64,000 nt of DNA. Source: Lasiosphaeria ovina (taxonomy: Eukaryota > Ascomycota > Sordariomycetes > Sordariales > Lasiosphaeriaceae). The notes beneath the pieces were generated by a model. It worked only from the letters and a program-made list of their open reading frames with translations. It ran no database searches and was not told where the DNA came from. The DNA lies in the NCBI GenBank assembly GCA_033439765.1, contig JAULSN010000008.1:1-64000 (forward strand), written 5' to 3'. Each line of letters starts with the position of its first letter. Position 1 is the stretch's first letter. Of the stretch, positions 22,961 through 34,054 are shown piece by piece. The position numbers and the translations under genes are program-made.

Positions 22961-24325
22961 ATGACCTCCGAGCAGATACACGACCGCATTTGCGTTGTTC
23001 GAGGCATTGTGGGAGGTAATTATATTCCGCTGCAATTTTGATCCCGTAACCCATCATAATGCAACTTGTGTACACTACCAGGCTAACAGAATTTGGCACA
23101 TATAAAGGCTAGTGTTACCACATGTTTCGTCAATGTCGGCTCGGACCACCCGTCCATCCTTCGGGCTATTGTCAAGGGCAAGAGAGAGCGGCCCGGTGCT
23201 TGGCCCAGATTCAGCACATGTCCATCGGAGGTCACTGCAATTCCCATGGCGGATGGGTATGCTCGAGTTTCCGGCCGTCCGCAGGCCGTCGTTGTTCACG
23301 TCGACGTTGGGACTCAGGCTCTCGGCCAAGGTATCCACAACGCCAGTGTCGGGCGCTCGCCCGTCTTAATCTTTGCCGGCCTGTGCCCCTACACCGAGTC
23401 AGGCGAGCTCGCAGGCTCTCGTACAGAGTAAATGCACTGGCTGCAGGACGCTCCTGACCAGAAAGCAATCGTCCGACGTCCGCCAGTATTGCAGATACAC
23501 GAGAGAGGTTCATACGGGCCTCAACATCAAGCAGACGATCGGACGTGCCATCCAATTTGCGAGTAGCATTCCCAAGGGGCCATCCTATGTAGTAGGTGCA
23601 CGAGAAGTGCTGGCTCAGGCGATACAGCCCTACTCGCTGGCACAGGACGAGTGGGTCCCCATTGGGCCGTCCGTTCTTCCCAGTGACGCCGTCCATAACA
23701 TCACTGCGGCCCTGGTCAAGGCCAAGCGACCGCTAGTCGTCACGGGCTACTCTGGCCGCGACCGCCGAACTCCTAATCTTCTCGTCACGCTGGCAGACCT
23801 CATTCCCGGTATCCGCGTCCATGATACGGGCGGCAGCGATGTTTGCTTTCCCATCTCTTATATCGCTTCCGAGGGTTTCAGTCTCGCCACCGACAAATAT
23901 ACCACAGACGCAGACGTCATCTTGGTGCTTGACTGCGACATGCCTTGGATCCCGTCACGCAACCCACCTAGAAAGAGTGTCAGGATCTATCACGTCGACA
24001 GCGACCCCCTGAACCAGCTTCAGCCCAATCGGCCTGGGAGCTGGATCAACTGCGGCGCAACCGGTATTGGGTGGAGCAACGGTGCCGCCCTTGGAGTCAA
24101 GATGGCGCTGGCCGACCTGGAGCAAGGAGGCGATGTGCCCATCCCATGTCTTGCGTGCCCCAGGTTGTTGGCGACGGAAGCTTCATGTGTGCCGCACCGT
24201 CCAGTACTGCGAGCAAATACAGGATCCCCATTCTTACCATTGTCTTGAACAACGGCGGAAGTGCTCAAGAAGGCTCTCAAAATTGCAACTTCCCGAGTAG
24301 GCAAGGATGGGACCTCGATGCTAGT
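22961..24325 (+). pseudogene. Thiamine-pyrophosphate enzyme (acetolactate synthase/decarboxylase type), decayed
   Basis: The first half aligns well with fungal TPP enzymes: FVNVGSDHPSIL, then MADGYARVSG, HVDVGTQALGQGIHNAS, VLIFAGLCPYTE, VTGYSGRDRR, VHDTGGSDVCFP and VILVLDCDMPWIPS. Breaks are clear. A TAA at 23429-23431 follows GSRTE. A 7-bp tandem duplication (CGTCCGA) near 23470-23482 shifts the frame between DQKAIV and QYCRYTREVH. A segment is missing between DSDPLNQLQP and the GWSNGAALGVK region. Another frameshift before VVGDGSFMCAAP (about 24140-24175) precedes the TPP-binding GDG motif. The frame ends in unrelated sequence after ILTIVLNNGG. The C-terminal third is therefore incomplete. 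The gene would have been a TPP- and Mg-dependent lyase; the product is presumably inactive. Confidence 0.8.
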
Positions 24326-24729
24326 CGAGGCTTTGATATAGACTACCTGGGGTATTTTCTTTTGCGTACCTGTTTACAAAGTCACGTTGCACCTCTAATT
24401 ATCTTGTTACGGCGGAGACCTTGGAATTGATCGAGTGTGTTTCGATTTAGTCCTAGCCACTTCCGTACGGCCTCATTCTTTCAGTCCAATCTCGTTGATC
24501 AGAGAGCCGAAGCATCAACTTGCCTAGGCATTGAGAAAATCATGTCACTGATTTCAAGTAATCAGAAATCTTAGTTTGAGGGCACTTTATGTCAGTCAGT
24601 AAACTCTAATTAACAGCGAGATGCATAGTGAGGATAAAGCACTTGCCAGCCTGATGAGCGGGTCGACGCGGGTTAGGAAGAGGCCCACTGTGTAGTTTGG
24701 GATATGCTGGGCTTGGAGTTTTCTATACC
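24326..24729. other. Intergenic
   Basis: About 400 bp lies between the TPP relic and the Spt3-like fragment. Nothing coding is recognised. Confidence 0.5.
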
Positions 24730-25056
24730 CTAATTAGACGTGGCGTGACTCAATTGGCATCGGCGCTTTCTCAGGCCCTCCGTGGACACCAGGAGGTAGG
24801 GTACCAAAGGGACCGGCACCGTGGCCAAAGGACTCCGACCAGCCAGTGACTGACGATCTCTCAACGTCAAATTCTCCTGCTTTTGCACCAACTCACTGAC
24901 GAGAAAGCTGAGCATCTCAAGCACATCCTCGTTTGACCGAAAGTCAGCGATCTGTCCTAGACCGCACCACTCCCGGAACACCCTTCTCTTGCGATACGCA
25001 AACGAGGCCTTGCGGTACTCAGACCAGGCAGAATACTCGGCTGCGGTTCGATGCAT
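24730..25056 (-). pseudogene. Fragment resembling the C-terminal part of SAGA subunit Spt3
   Basis: An isolated 108-codon frame contains SAWSEYRKASFAYRKRRVFREW, then GLGQIADFRSNEDVLEMLSFL. This pattern (WSExRxASFxxRKxxxFREW, then a DDVxxILGFL-like helix) is what fungal Spt3 proteins carry before their second histone-fold half. The N-terminal histone fold is not found on either side, and the frame ends in unrelated sequence, so it looks like a duplicated, truncated piece rather than the working gene. The assignment rests on remembered family pattern and should be tested by alignment. Confidence 0.45.
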
Positions 25057-25565
25057 GTTTCACAACAGCAAAGCGCCACTAAACAAGCAATCATCTATAA
25101 CATCCACGAGCGCATCTATGATTTGACAGCATGGAAGCCGGGCTCCGCATGTATGGGAGCTTTGGTCAAGCCCTGCCGTCACCAGGGTGTCTAGCCATTC
25201 CGAAGAGGTCCCAGTAATGGTTCAAGCTGGTTTACTTGCCCTGGGTAATTGGCGACATCCGGGCTTGCTCGTAATGCAAAGCGGCTTGCATTCATTCCGC
25301 CCTCGCCCTCGCCCTGTCACTGTGCCTCTCGGAGAAAATGCAGACCCATGAAATTCTTGGCGTGGTGGCTATCACGACCGGCGCGTGCGGCATGGGCCCC
25401 GTTTTGAGATTGGCGCTGATGGATGACAAGCTGTTGGTTCTCACGTTTCGACTCAGTTGGATTCTGCCCTACTTCATAAAAACACCACTTCTGAAGTTCT
25501 GTCGCACAAGGCCCAAATTATACTTCCAGAAAATCAGCAAAAACCACTTAACTCTTTGCGCAATC
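25057..25565. other. Intergenic, promoter of the kinase gene
   Basis: About 500 bp shows no coding features. It lies between the divergent Spt3-like fragment and the fructosamine-kinase-like gene. Confidence 0.45.
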
Positions 25566-26920
25566 ATGGCAAAAGATATCCGAGATATTAGAATCAAGTT
25601 GGACACGGCACTGCTTCAAGGTAAGTGAAGGCTTCATTGTCTGCAATTCCGGAACCTTCTACTTCAAGACCAAGACACTGATCAACGAAACCAAAAAAGC
25701 CCTTCCGCTGGGTGGTGAAGTCATATCCGTAGTTCCACTGGGCCTCAGCAACAATTGCGAAACCTGCCGAATTGACGTGCGACTGCCAGGTGGAGGCATG
25801 CAAAGCTTCTTCGAAAAGGTCACTCTACCTACCTACCTAGGTGCCCTACACATCCCCAGCCGGTAACAGGATCAAATGGCGAATTCGGGCGATGAGCTAA
25901 CAATGCACCACATAGTCTGGAAAAGGAGACGATGGAAGAGAGTTAATGCTGGCCCACTGGACGGCCGAGTCAAGCCTTTATCGCTTCATCCCCGGTCATG
26001 TCCCGCGGCCTGTCGCCTTCGGCACCTACGAGTCGGTGTCATCTCCCGTGCACTTCTTCCTCATGGAGTTTGCCGACCTTGTCCCCGCTCCTGTCCCGAA
26101 CCCAGCGGCATTCATGGCGCCCGTGATTGCCCTGCACCGCGCAAGTATGGCCAAGTCCCCTGGTGGGCAGTTCGGGTTTCCCGTCCGAACACGCTTCGGG
26201 CACCTGGCGCAGGACAACACTTGGGAGTCATCATGGGAGGTGTGGTGGACAAAGCACATGACCATGACAGTGGATCGAGAGCGAGAGATCCGGGGTCCGT
26301 ATTCATCTCCCGAGGTTGGGCCACTGAAAGACGCATTTCTGAACACGGTCCTCCCGCGCTACCTTCGACCCCTAGAGACAAGTGGCAGGAGTGTGGCGCC
26401 TTGCCTCCTTCATACTGATCTCTGGCCCGGGAACGTCCAGTACTACAGGCCCAGCAATGCCAATGACGAAATGAAGGTTGCCATATTCGATGCGAACGGT
26501 CTCTGGGGCCACAATGAAGGTATGTTGTCCATCTTCGGCAAAAAAATGAACCATCAACACATTGACAAGATTGGAAGCCGAGCTAGGCATCATCAGCAAC
26601 CCACGCTGCGGCGTCGGCCAAGCCTATGTCGATGAGTACCGGAAACACATGCCCGCTTCGGAGCCGGCAGTCGACGCGGACAGCAGAGCCTTCATGTACA
26701 TGATTCGCCACCAGATCTGCTTTGCGACGTTGTATCCGGGCGACCCCTCGCTGAGAGATATGTGAGTTAAACGTCGGGAGCCTCCCCATGAAATAATTTT
26801 TGATTGACGTCTCTGACGGGTTGCTGACTTGACACCAGATGGGTCGACAGTATGCGCCTGCTCGTTCAGACGGTGCGGGATGAGAAGCCCCCTGAAAAGG
26901 CAAGTAAGGGAGGTAGTTGA
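25566..26920 (+). CDS. Fructosamine-3-kinase / ketosamine kinase family protein
   Basis: Five exons (introns 25621-25699, 25819-25915, 26520-26577, 26762-26838) give 347 residues. The kinase-like fold is recognised by LPLGGEVISVVPLGLSNNC and FFEKSGKGDDGRELMLAHWTAESSLYRFIPGHVPRPVAFGTY, of which FLMEFADL is the hinge-like strand. The catalytic loop is LLHTDLWPGNVQYY (HxDLWxGN, typical of the family). The metal-binding Asp is in VAIFDANGLWGHNEAELGI. The C-terminus has YVDEYRKHMPASEP and SLYPG-like TLYPGDPS. Family members phosphorylate ketosamines on glycated proteins, which destabilises them and reverses glycation. The second intron has an atypical GTCACT donor, but the frame supports it. The gene appears intact, unlike its left neighbour. 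Confidence 0.88.
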
Positions 26921-27113
26921 ATGATTTGGGATTGGAGCCATCTGGGGATCCGGAGACTCACACAAGGAACACACACGGAGGGTCATGAGGCGGAATTCTT
27001 ACTTTTCTTTTAGGTACACTGCATCAAATAATAGAGATATAAGTAAAATGGCAAATTACTAGGCAAGTTGAGGACCATGAACTCGCATGGCAGAATGTTT
27101 CTACATGTACTAC

Positions 27114-29861
27114 CTAATCCTCATCAACGCGAAATAGGGCCAGTGCCATTGCCTCTGATAGGACCGAACCGGTGGGCCGTTTGACACTGAGCAGCCTGGT
27201 TAAGCCAACATCCCCCCCCGAGGCTCCCATGCTCGCTGCTCGGAGACGCCCCTGCCTATCCTCGCCACCTCCAAAGCCACCTCCAAAGCCACCTCCGCTC
27301 GTGCCACCCATATATCTGTCATTCTCGCTGTGTATATCCGGTGGGCACAAGTTGGACGAGGTGCTGAGTCGCCTAGCTCGGGCGCTCGGGGCGGACGTCA
27401 ATGACAGTCTGTTGCTCTTTGCATTGCTCCTTCGCAGGCTTGCAGACGTTGGGTTAAGTAGCATGTTATCAATATCACTGATAAGCCTTTGGACCGGAGG
27501 TATGACTGGTGGATCTGAACCACGGCCCGGGGAGCGGCTCATTGGGTTGGGAGACGGCGAACGAGATCCAACACGCGGCACCTCTGCTCTGGGGGCCTCG
27601 AAACGGCCCGAGGAAGGTGCCGGGCCCACAGATCGCGGCCTGGCCTGGTCCTTGTTCTTCTCGGTAGTCAGCAGCCCCCAGAGCTGTTGCAGCCACTTTT
27701 GCTTTTCCTCGGGCTTCATGGACCGGATGGGCAAGACTTCGGCACCGGCCATCTCGCGGGTTGGCCAAGGAAAGCTGACGGCCATCTCGCGCAGCGTCTG
27801 GCTATGCAACTGGCGCAGAACAATGCGTATCTGGGCCTCAATGTTTGCCTCGTATGGGAAGGCCCAATCGCTACGGCGCTCAAGACGGTCGGCGATCTGG
27901 GTCATGGCGCCTACCAGCCACTCGACAGCCACCTCGTCGGGCACCGTGTGCGCCTTACTTAGCAACCAGCCGAGCATCTCAGGGGAGCCTGACTGATTCA
28001 AGATCGGGATGCTGCGCTTGTCGTGCTCGCGGCCTTGGAGCTTCAGGATGAACTCGTTGTACTGTTGCATGGCTCCTAGCTCGAGTCCTGCGAAACGACC
28101 GTTGTTGAGGGCGTGCACGATCTCGTCGCCCAGCGAGATTCCCGATTTGATGCCGCTGTTGAGCCCGCGCCCGGGCCAAAAGTGGACGGTCATGGCAGCG
28201 TCTCCGGCAACTGCTACCAAGGCGTGTGGCCGCTTGACAGAGCGCGAGTCCTCGAGCGGAAGCTGCTGCACGCCCTCGCGCACCGCCTGGACGACGATGG
28301 GAATCCGCACCACGTTGATAACCTCGTTCTCTTTGAACCCAAACAGCTTCAGCCCGTCCTCTATCGATTTCCAGAGCGGCGAGTTCCGGTCTTCGGAAGG
28401 CGCAAAGACGCGGCTCTCGTCGAATCCCTCGGGGATGCTGCCGTCGGGACGCCGGAGACAAGCCGGCCGGCCGAAGTGTATGGGCTGGCCATCAGCGCTC
28501 ACCATCTTATCCCACTCGTCCTCGGTCAGCTGCATGTTGAGATAGCCCCGGCCGTCGAAATCGCTTGCGTTGAGCAGGTACCGCGTCTGGCCCAAGGTGA
28601 GGAACATGTTCAGCGACTGGCTCCACGGCAGCCCAGCCTTTGCACCGCGGTCAAAAGCGAGACCCAGAGCAAAGCTTCTGCCCCGTTCCTTCTCGTAGCC
28701 TCGGAAATAGCTACTGCGAACCCACGAAGCGGCGCCGTCAGTACCCAGCAGCACGTGGAAGTCGCCGCACTTTCCTGCGGCAAGTTCTTCTCTAGTTACC
28801 CCCTCGGCATGTAAGTGGATCAGTCCGCGGAACTCGTCCGCCTGGCAACGCTCAAGGAACCTATCTTCGACCTTGCGAATCTGGATGTTGGCAGACCCGG
28901 GCCAGACGTGCTCAGGTCGACCCTCGAAAAGCGCCTGGTACGATGCCTTGCTCAGGAGGCTTGTGACAGAGTCCTGCAGTGTCACGACCTGGTCGCGGCG
29001 CTTGGTCGTGGGCGGATAGTCGACAGTCCCATTGTCAGTCACCACCCAACGACGCTCGTAAACGTGAACCTCGACCTTTCCAACGCCTTTTTCTGCAAGC
29101 GAGATGGCCGACGCCAGGCCGGTAGGACCGCCGCCCACGATGCAAACCCTGAGCCGGCCCGATGGGTACTTATGCCGCACAAGGGCGCCAGGCGGCAAAG
29201 GCGACAAGTTCCGTTGCAGCGTAGGATCAAAGAAAAAGTCGATAACGGCTCGACTACGGTCCGAGACGGCGACCTCGGGAACTCGTGCCTTGATCAGCAT
29301 GAAGCGCACGGCTTGGAGGAGCGGCGTGGCGGCAAAGTCTGCGTGTCGGTCGCCGTAAAGGCGCGTCTTGATGGCGAAGGCCAGCGCCGGCACGCTTCGG
29401 TACTGTGCCCGGTTGCCAACGATGTCGCGCAGCTCCGTGTTGATGGCCTGGTCGCTGCTCATCGAGGCAATGCGGAGCAGGAATATGCGTGCCCTTTCCA
29501 TGTCGGTCCGCGTGGTGTCGGGGCCGCCCCAGGCATCTTCGTAGACGCTGGGGAAGAGAAGAACGTCATCGTCATGCAGTCGGCTTGCCGGGCTCCCAGT
29601 AGCCGGCCCCGGTGATGCGGCAGGGGTCGGCACGCCAGCGGCGCGGCGGCGGAACCCAAACCCCCCTGGCGTTGCCGCTGGGAGCGATTTCCTGTCGGAC
29701 ATGACCGGTGGCGACGAGAGGTTCCTGGCTCGGCCTGGCTTCAGACGAGCTGCGAACTTGTGAGACGCCCGAAAAGCCGAGTCCTCGGAGGAATACTGCG
29801 ACGGCGGCTGCCCATCAAACGGCTTCGTTAGCAAAAAGGCTGGAATTTTAGCGGTAGGCAT
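27114..29861 (-). CDS. Large FAD-dependent monooxygenase-like protein, MICAL-like flavin domain
   Basis: One intronless frame encodes 915 residues. Residues 1-220 are low-complexity and poorly conserved-looking. The flavin fold starts at about residue 230 with RVCIVGGGPTGLASAISLAEKG (GxGxxG), followed by VHVYERRW and TLQDSV. A late GD motif is present as VAGDAAMTVHFWPGRGLNSG (about residue 560), typical of class A flavoprotein monooxygenases and of MICAL-type enzymes. Residues 740-915 are disordered (Pro/Ser/Arg-rich, with GGGFGGGFGGG). Expected chemistry is NAD(P)H- and FAD-dependent hydroxylation; the substrate is unknown. Long antisense ORFs across this gene are by-products of its high GC content. 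Confidence 0.85.
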   Translation of the reverse strand: MPTAKIPAFLLTKPFDGQPPSQYSSEDSAFRASHKFAARLKPGRARNLSSPPVMSDRKSLPAATPGGFGFRRRAAGVPTPAASPGPATGSPASRLHDDDVLLFPSVYEDAWGGPDTTRTDMERARIFLLRIASMSSDQAINTELRDIVGNRAQYRSVPALAFAIKTRLYGDRHADFAATPLLQAVRFMLIKARVPEVAVSDRSRAVIDFFFDPTLQRNLSPLPPGALVRHKYPSGRLRVCIVGGGPTGLASAISLAEKGVGKVEVHVYERRWVVTDNGTVDYPPTTKRRDQVVTLQDSVTSLLSKASYQALFEGRPEHVWPGSANIQIRKVEDRFLERCQADEFRGLIHLHAEGVTREELAAGKCGDFHVLLGTDGAASWVRSSYFRGYEKERGRSFALGLAFDRGAKAGLPWSQSLNMFLTLGQTRYLLNASDFDGRGYLNMQLTEDEWDKMVSADGQPIHFGRPACLRRPDGSIPEGFDESRVFAPSEDRNSPLWKSIEDGLKLFGFKENEVINVVRIPIVVQAVREGVQQLPLEDSRSVKRPHALVAVAGDAAMTVHFWPGRGLNSGIKSGISLGDEIVHALNNGRFAGLELGAMQQYNEFILKLQGREHDKRSIPILNQSGSPEMLGWLLSKAHTVPDEVAVEWLVGAMTQIADRLERRSDWAFPYEANIEAQIRIVLRQLHSQTLREMAVSFPWPTREMAGAEVLPIRSMKPEEKQKWLQQLWGLLTTEKNKDQARPRSVGPAPSSGRFEAPRAEVPRVGSRSPSPNPMSRSPGRGSDPPVIPPVQRLISDIDNMLLNPTSASLRRSNAKSNRLSLTSAPSARARRLSTSSNLCPPDIHSENDRYMGGTSGGGFGGGFGGGEDRQGRLRAASMGASGGDVGLTRLLSVKRPTGSVLSEAMALALFRVDED

Positions 29862-31544
29862 TATGAACTGGTCGATGCCGAGTTTGTTTGTGTTTCTGTT
29901 GTTTCTGTTGCGGCAAGATATAAACCAGGTATTTTAGGTAGGCGAACAAAATAGTGAACTGATCTGATTCCAATGTGGTGTTCTTGTGATGGATGTCCGA
30001 ACGCAATGTTCCCGCAACCCTGGGGACATGGCCATTTTAGGTATTCAACTTCATCTTAGGTAGGGGTACTCACCGGGCAGCAGCGGCTCCTCGTCCAATC
30101 AGTGAAATTCCGGCCTTTGTTGGGCTGGGAATGGGTAGGTCTTCTTTCAGGCCCGACGGGGTGCTGGCCAGATCGGATTGGATGGGAAGGGAGTTTAGGG
30201 AAAGAAGTTGCGTTTGGCAGAGGCCGAAACGGAGAATCGAGTGCTTCTTATTGATCCGCCCGGCTTAAAAGTGCAACTAGAGCCGCCGACGGTGGACACG
30301 GATGGCCAGTCCAGCCTACGTGGCCGATAAATACGGCCACCACCGTGGTCCGTAAGTAGGCCTAGGCCCAGGTCCTAGTAATTCCGCAAGGGTCAAGAAT
30401 TACGAAACACGGCTTGGCCGCGTCGACCATTCTGGACTGGTTAGCTCCATTTCTCGGTAATCCAAATACCCGGCAGCATAGTAACGCCCCCGATGGGTCC
30501 CAGGCTCCCAGCTCCGATGCCACCGCTGGCTCCGGCATCCGGGTTCACAAGTACCGTTGGGGGAGACCTAATTGCATAGGCACCTTGGGTTTGTTACACG
30601 AAATTGGAGCTTCCCTTCCTCCTCGCCTTCCATTACGTGCAAAAGAGAGAGCAAATGCGCATGTTGCGAGAATAAGCTTGTAGAACATGTTATTTTGGGT
30701 ACTATGTTTGGTATGTTTCGGTGATCTGAGACCATGAGACTGCTAAATTCTCAACTTCTGCAATCTTTGCCAGAGCCCGCGTTTCAGGTTCCTTTTCTTT
30801 TGGGCAGCAACCAATATCCAATCGGCATACCGCGCTTCTTTAATTGCCCTTCTCCCAAGTCACTCAACAATCGGCCAATAAGCTCCGCCGGTACTTAGTT
30901 ACCTAAAGAAGAAGACAATTCATTAACAGACGCTTCCACAGGGGGCAAACACAGCTAGAATATAGATATCACTATTCCTAAACATTGACTACGGATACCT
31001 ACTTGGGAATCTAACAATTTCGGACAGCACAGGATTTAAGACATCTCTAAGACCAAGAAATAAATGCCAAGCCGTTAATCCCGTGTGTGCCCCCAACTGT
31101 GGCCCCAAGCTGAAGAAATTTTGTGGAACCCGTTCTATGACGGAAGTCTCGGAATCCCGGTTCCGCAATCCCGTTTCCTCCGCCAGGATGTCGGCAACGC
31201 AAGATCCCCGTCCAAAATAAATTGAAGAAGGACAATGTTAAAAGGAGTGAGGCGAAGCTTTGTAACTTGGACGCTTTGGTGACAAGTGCTGACAAAATGC
31301 GGAACAAATACGCCGGCATTTCAACCTGGGGAATGCACTTCGCACTATAAGTAATCTGGTTGGTCCTCTCGCATCATATCCCTGTGGACCTCCAGGCTAA
31401 GGATCGGGGGGACCAAACTTTAGATGCGAAGTCATACTAGTTTGTCGCCAATTTAATTATCTATTTAAATAAGTATTTCCTCCCCCGCCAAGCTCAACCA
31501 TCTGCATCCCAAAATAATTTCGCCGTCTCAATTCAAAGTCCACG
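29862..31544. other. Long intergenic stretch between divergent genes
   Basis: About 1.7 kb upstream of both the flavoprotein and the DUF1993 gene. It contains short GC-rich palindrome-like words around 30340-30370 but no coding or RNA gene that I can support. Confidence 0.45.
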
Positions 31545-32138
31545 ATGACTTCCTTGTATAAACAGTCTGTTCCCGTCTTCGTCAAGTACCTCCGTGGGCT
31601 GTCTGGTCTTTTGGAAAAGGGCGAGAAGTTTGCCAACGAGAAAGGAATGAAGCATGACGAAATGTTGAATTTCCGGCTGGTTCCCGATATGATAGGGTAA
31701 ACATACCATCGCCTCTCACTCTTAATGACCACCTTGGTGAGAGCCAAGTCAGCTGACACTGGTAAAACATGCAGCATCCCATTCCAGGTCCAGTCATGCT
31801 CCAACACGGCCAAGTTTGCAGCTGTGCGCGTTGGCGGCCTTGCGGATGTTACTCTGGAGGACAACGAAACCACCTTTGCCGAGCTGCAGGCCCGCATCGC
31901 TAGGACTATTGAGATCCTCGAGAGCGCGGACCCGCACTCAATGGATGGCATGGAGGACAAGGAAGTCATCATGGAGACCAAGATGGGCAATTTCCGCTTC
32001 ACCGGCCAACGCTACGTATCCGAGTACGCAATTCCCAATTTCCATTTCCACTTGACGTCGGCATACTGCATCCTCCGACACCTGGGTGTACCCGTCGGGG
32101 CCTTTGACTACCTCAAAGACGTCTTTGAGAAGGTCTAA
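31545..32138 (+). CDS. DUF1993 family protein
   Basis: Two exons with a 78-nt intron (31697-31774) give 171 residues. The protein starts MTSLYKQSVPVFVKYLRGLSG and continues LLEKGEKFANEKGMKHDEML. It then has NFRLVPDMIGIPFQVQSCSN across the splice, TFAELQARIARTIEIL in the middle, and FHFHLTSAYCILRHLGVPVGAFDYL near the end. This is the pattern of the DUF1993 family of small helical-bundle proteins, which resemble DinB-like folds and keep His residues near the C-terminus. The biochemical function of the family is not established. There is no signal peptide. It appears intact. Confidence 0.88.
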
Positions 32139-32478
32139 ATGATTATATCCATTGGTTTCGGGAAGCGGCAGTGCTGGATGGGCTGCTTCTGCGATTCAAG
32201 GACAGGAAACACGGCGGCGGAGGAGGAGTGGGTGGCGCATTGCGCTGCTGTGGAACTGGAAACAGACGGGCTTTTTCAGCTTCCAAAATGTTCTAGCTAC
32301 GCGCTATACAACCCTCAATGAGCGCCGACTACGCATATAATATCTGCATAAAACTCAATCTGAACCTGAAACGAGCATCTCTTTCATCTCCTTGCCGTAT
32401 CTCTTCATTCAAGCTTGTCCTCGATGAGTCCATCCGGGATCTGCTTTTTTCCAGTGGCCAAGCTTGGCCGTTTGAGGT

Positions 32479-33178
32479 TTAGCAAGCAGCTGTCTGTATG
32501 GCATACGCAGTGGTGCATCCAATCAGGTCGCATGCGTCTGGGTTGCTGCAAGGGAAGCTGACAACCTGTGTCGGGAGAGCTCCAGTGCAGCCACAGGGCC
32601 GCGTCAGAACAGAGGTAGTTGTGCACTGGGGCACAAAGCATGATCGGCAGGCCGTAGCAGTTGACGTGATTGTTGGGCAGCTGGCCGATACACCACACGG
32701 CTTTGTTGAGACAGAGACGGACGTAACGGTAGCCGTCGTCGTTTGCCGAACGGTCGTGGCGCTGATTCTGGTGCTGACAACTGTCGTGCTTCGCGTGACT
32801 GTGGATGCGGGAACTGTGCTGGTCTGCGTTTGGATCACGGTCGTGCTCACGGTCGTGCTTTGCGTGACTGTGGTTGCAGGGAGAGTGGCGGTGACTGTCT
32901 CCTGTTGGATGTAGCTGGCGGTCGTCGTCGTCGTCTCGGTTTCGGTCTCAGTCTCAGTCAAGGTTATCGACTTTGTGACTGTCACTGTCTTCGCAGGGGA
33001 TTCCGTGGTCTTGATGGTGCGGGTGATCGTGGTCGGAGTGAGCGTGATCTGGCCAAGCACCTCGCTAGTAAACGAGAGTTGGTTGTCAGTTGAATTTCGT
33101 TTGATGTGTATATCATCAAATGTGTCAATATTCTCACCTTGCCAGAGCCACCAATGACAGGGCAATTGCGAAACGCAT
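32479..33178 (-). CDS. Secreted Ser/Thr-rich protein with Cys-rich C-terminus
   Basis: Two exons (intron 33065-33137) give 208 residues. The N-terminus MRFAIALSLVALAS is a short signal peptide. The body is dominated by Thr/Ser/Val with alternating patterns such as TETETETETTTTTA and TTVSTTVIQTQTS, as in heavily O-glycosylated wall or adhesin-like proteins. The last 70 residues contain about ten Cys (for example CRSCFVPQC, RPCGCTG, CSNPDACDLIGC), which probably form disulfides. No GPI-attachment tail is evident, so the product is likely secreted or wall-bound through other means. No enzyme motif is seen. It is a candidate effector or surface protein by composition only. Confidence 0.75.
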
Positions 33179-34054
33179 CTTGCTTATGCTGAGCTTGAAG
33201 AAAGCCGAAGTAAGAGAACAAGAAGATACCGGCTGAGCCGATACGAAACGTCAAGACGAACAGTTGCAGAATACCGACTCAAGGCTGTCGCTGAGAATCT
33301 CAGTGGGTGCCCTCACGTCATTTGGTGATGGCAGCTTCGTAGAATTTATCATAATCGACTGGGGAGGGGTTGGAGATGGACTTCTTGGCGTCTAAGCAAA
33401 GCAAGCTAATAGATATTGCTGCATATATCGCGGAGCATCCAACTCGGTGGATCTGGACGACACTATAATTAAAAATGCAGAGAGAGCGCTCGAGGCCGTT
33501 GTTCATTTCCAGGTTTTGTGGTGGGTTCCAGCCCTTTGTTCTCCGTAAAGCATGCCCAGGTCCCAGCTCGGAACGCTCGCGAGCCAATCACGCCCGTTGT
33601 TTAGAGTGAGAGTGTAATGCCGCATATTGGGGTTACGATAGAGCCTCAAGTGGCGTGCCATCCTCCGTCTTTTGGCAATTTGGCGGCTATATTAAGGTGC
33701 CAACCTCAGGAACACTGACCAGGGGCAAAGCTATAAATAATAGCAGATACCTGGAACTTCGGTGGCAAACGTATCTGAAGATACCCAAAACGGTGGCAAA
33801 GTTGACATCGCGGTCTTGGCATTCTGGCCGATACCGAATTTGTCCTTCGCTTGAGCCATTCAGACCTCAACTGCCTCGTTCCGCGCTCTCAATACCGTGG
33901 GTACATTCCGAAAGGTGACTTATTGTATATTCCATGGACTCCAAAATCTATTACGATGCGCCAAATGAACCCCGTTTCCAAAATTAAAGATGGTCTTCTC
34001 CATTGACACCTTAGACTCCGCGCTTCAATCAACTAACACCGTGAACTATTGCCA
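33179..34054. other. Intergenic, no gene seen
   Basis: About 880 bp between the secreted protein gene and the 3' end of the receptor-like gene. No ORF here has family features. Confidence 0.45.

Noticed and set aside
28113..29615. Long plus-strand frames across the flavoprotein gene
   Set aside because: They are GC-driven antisense shadows; only the minus strand has flavoprotein motifs.
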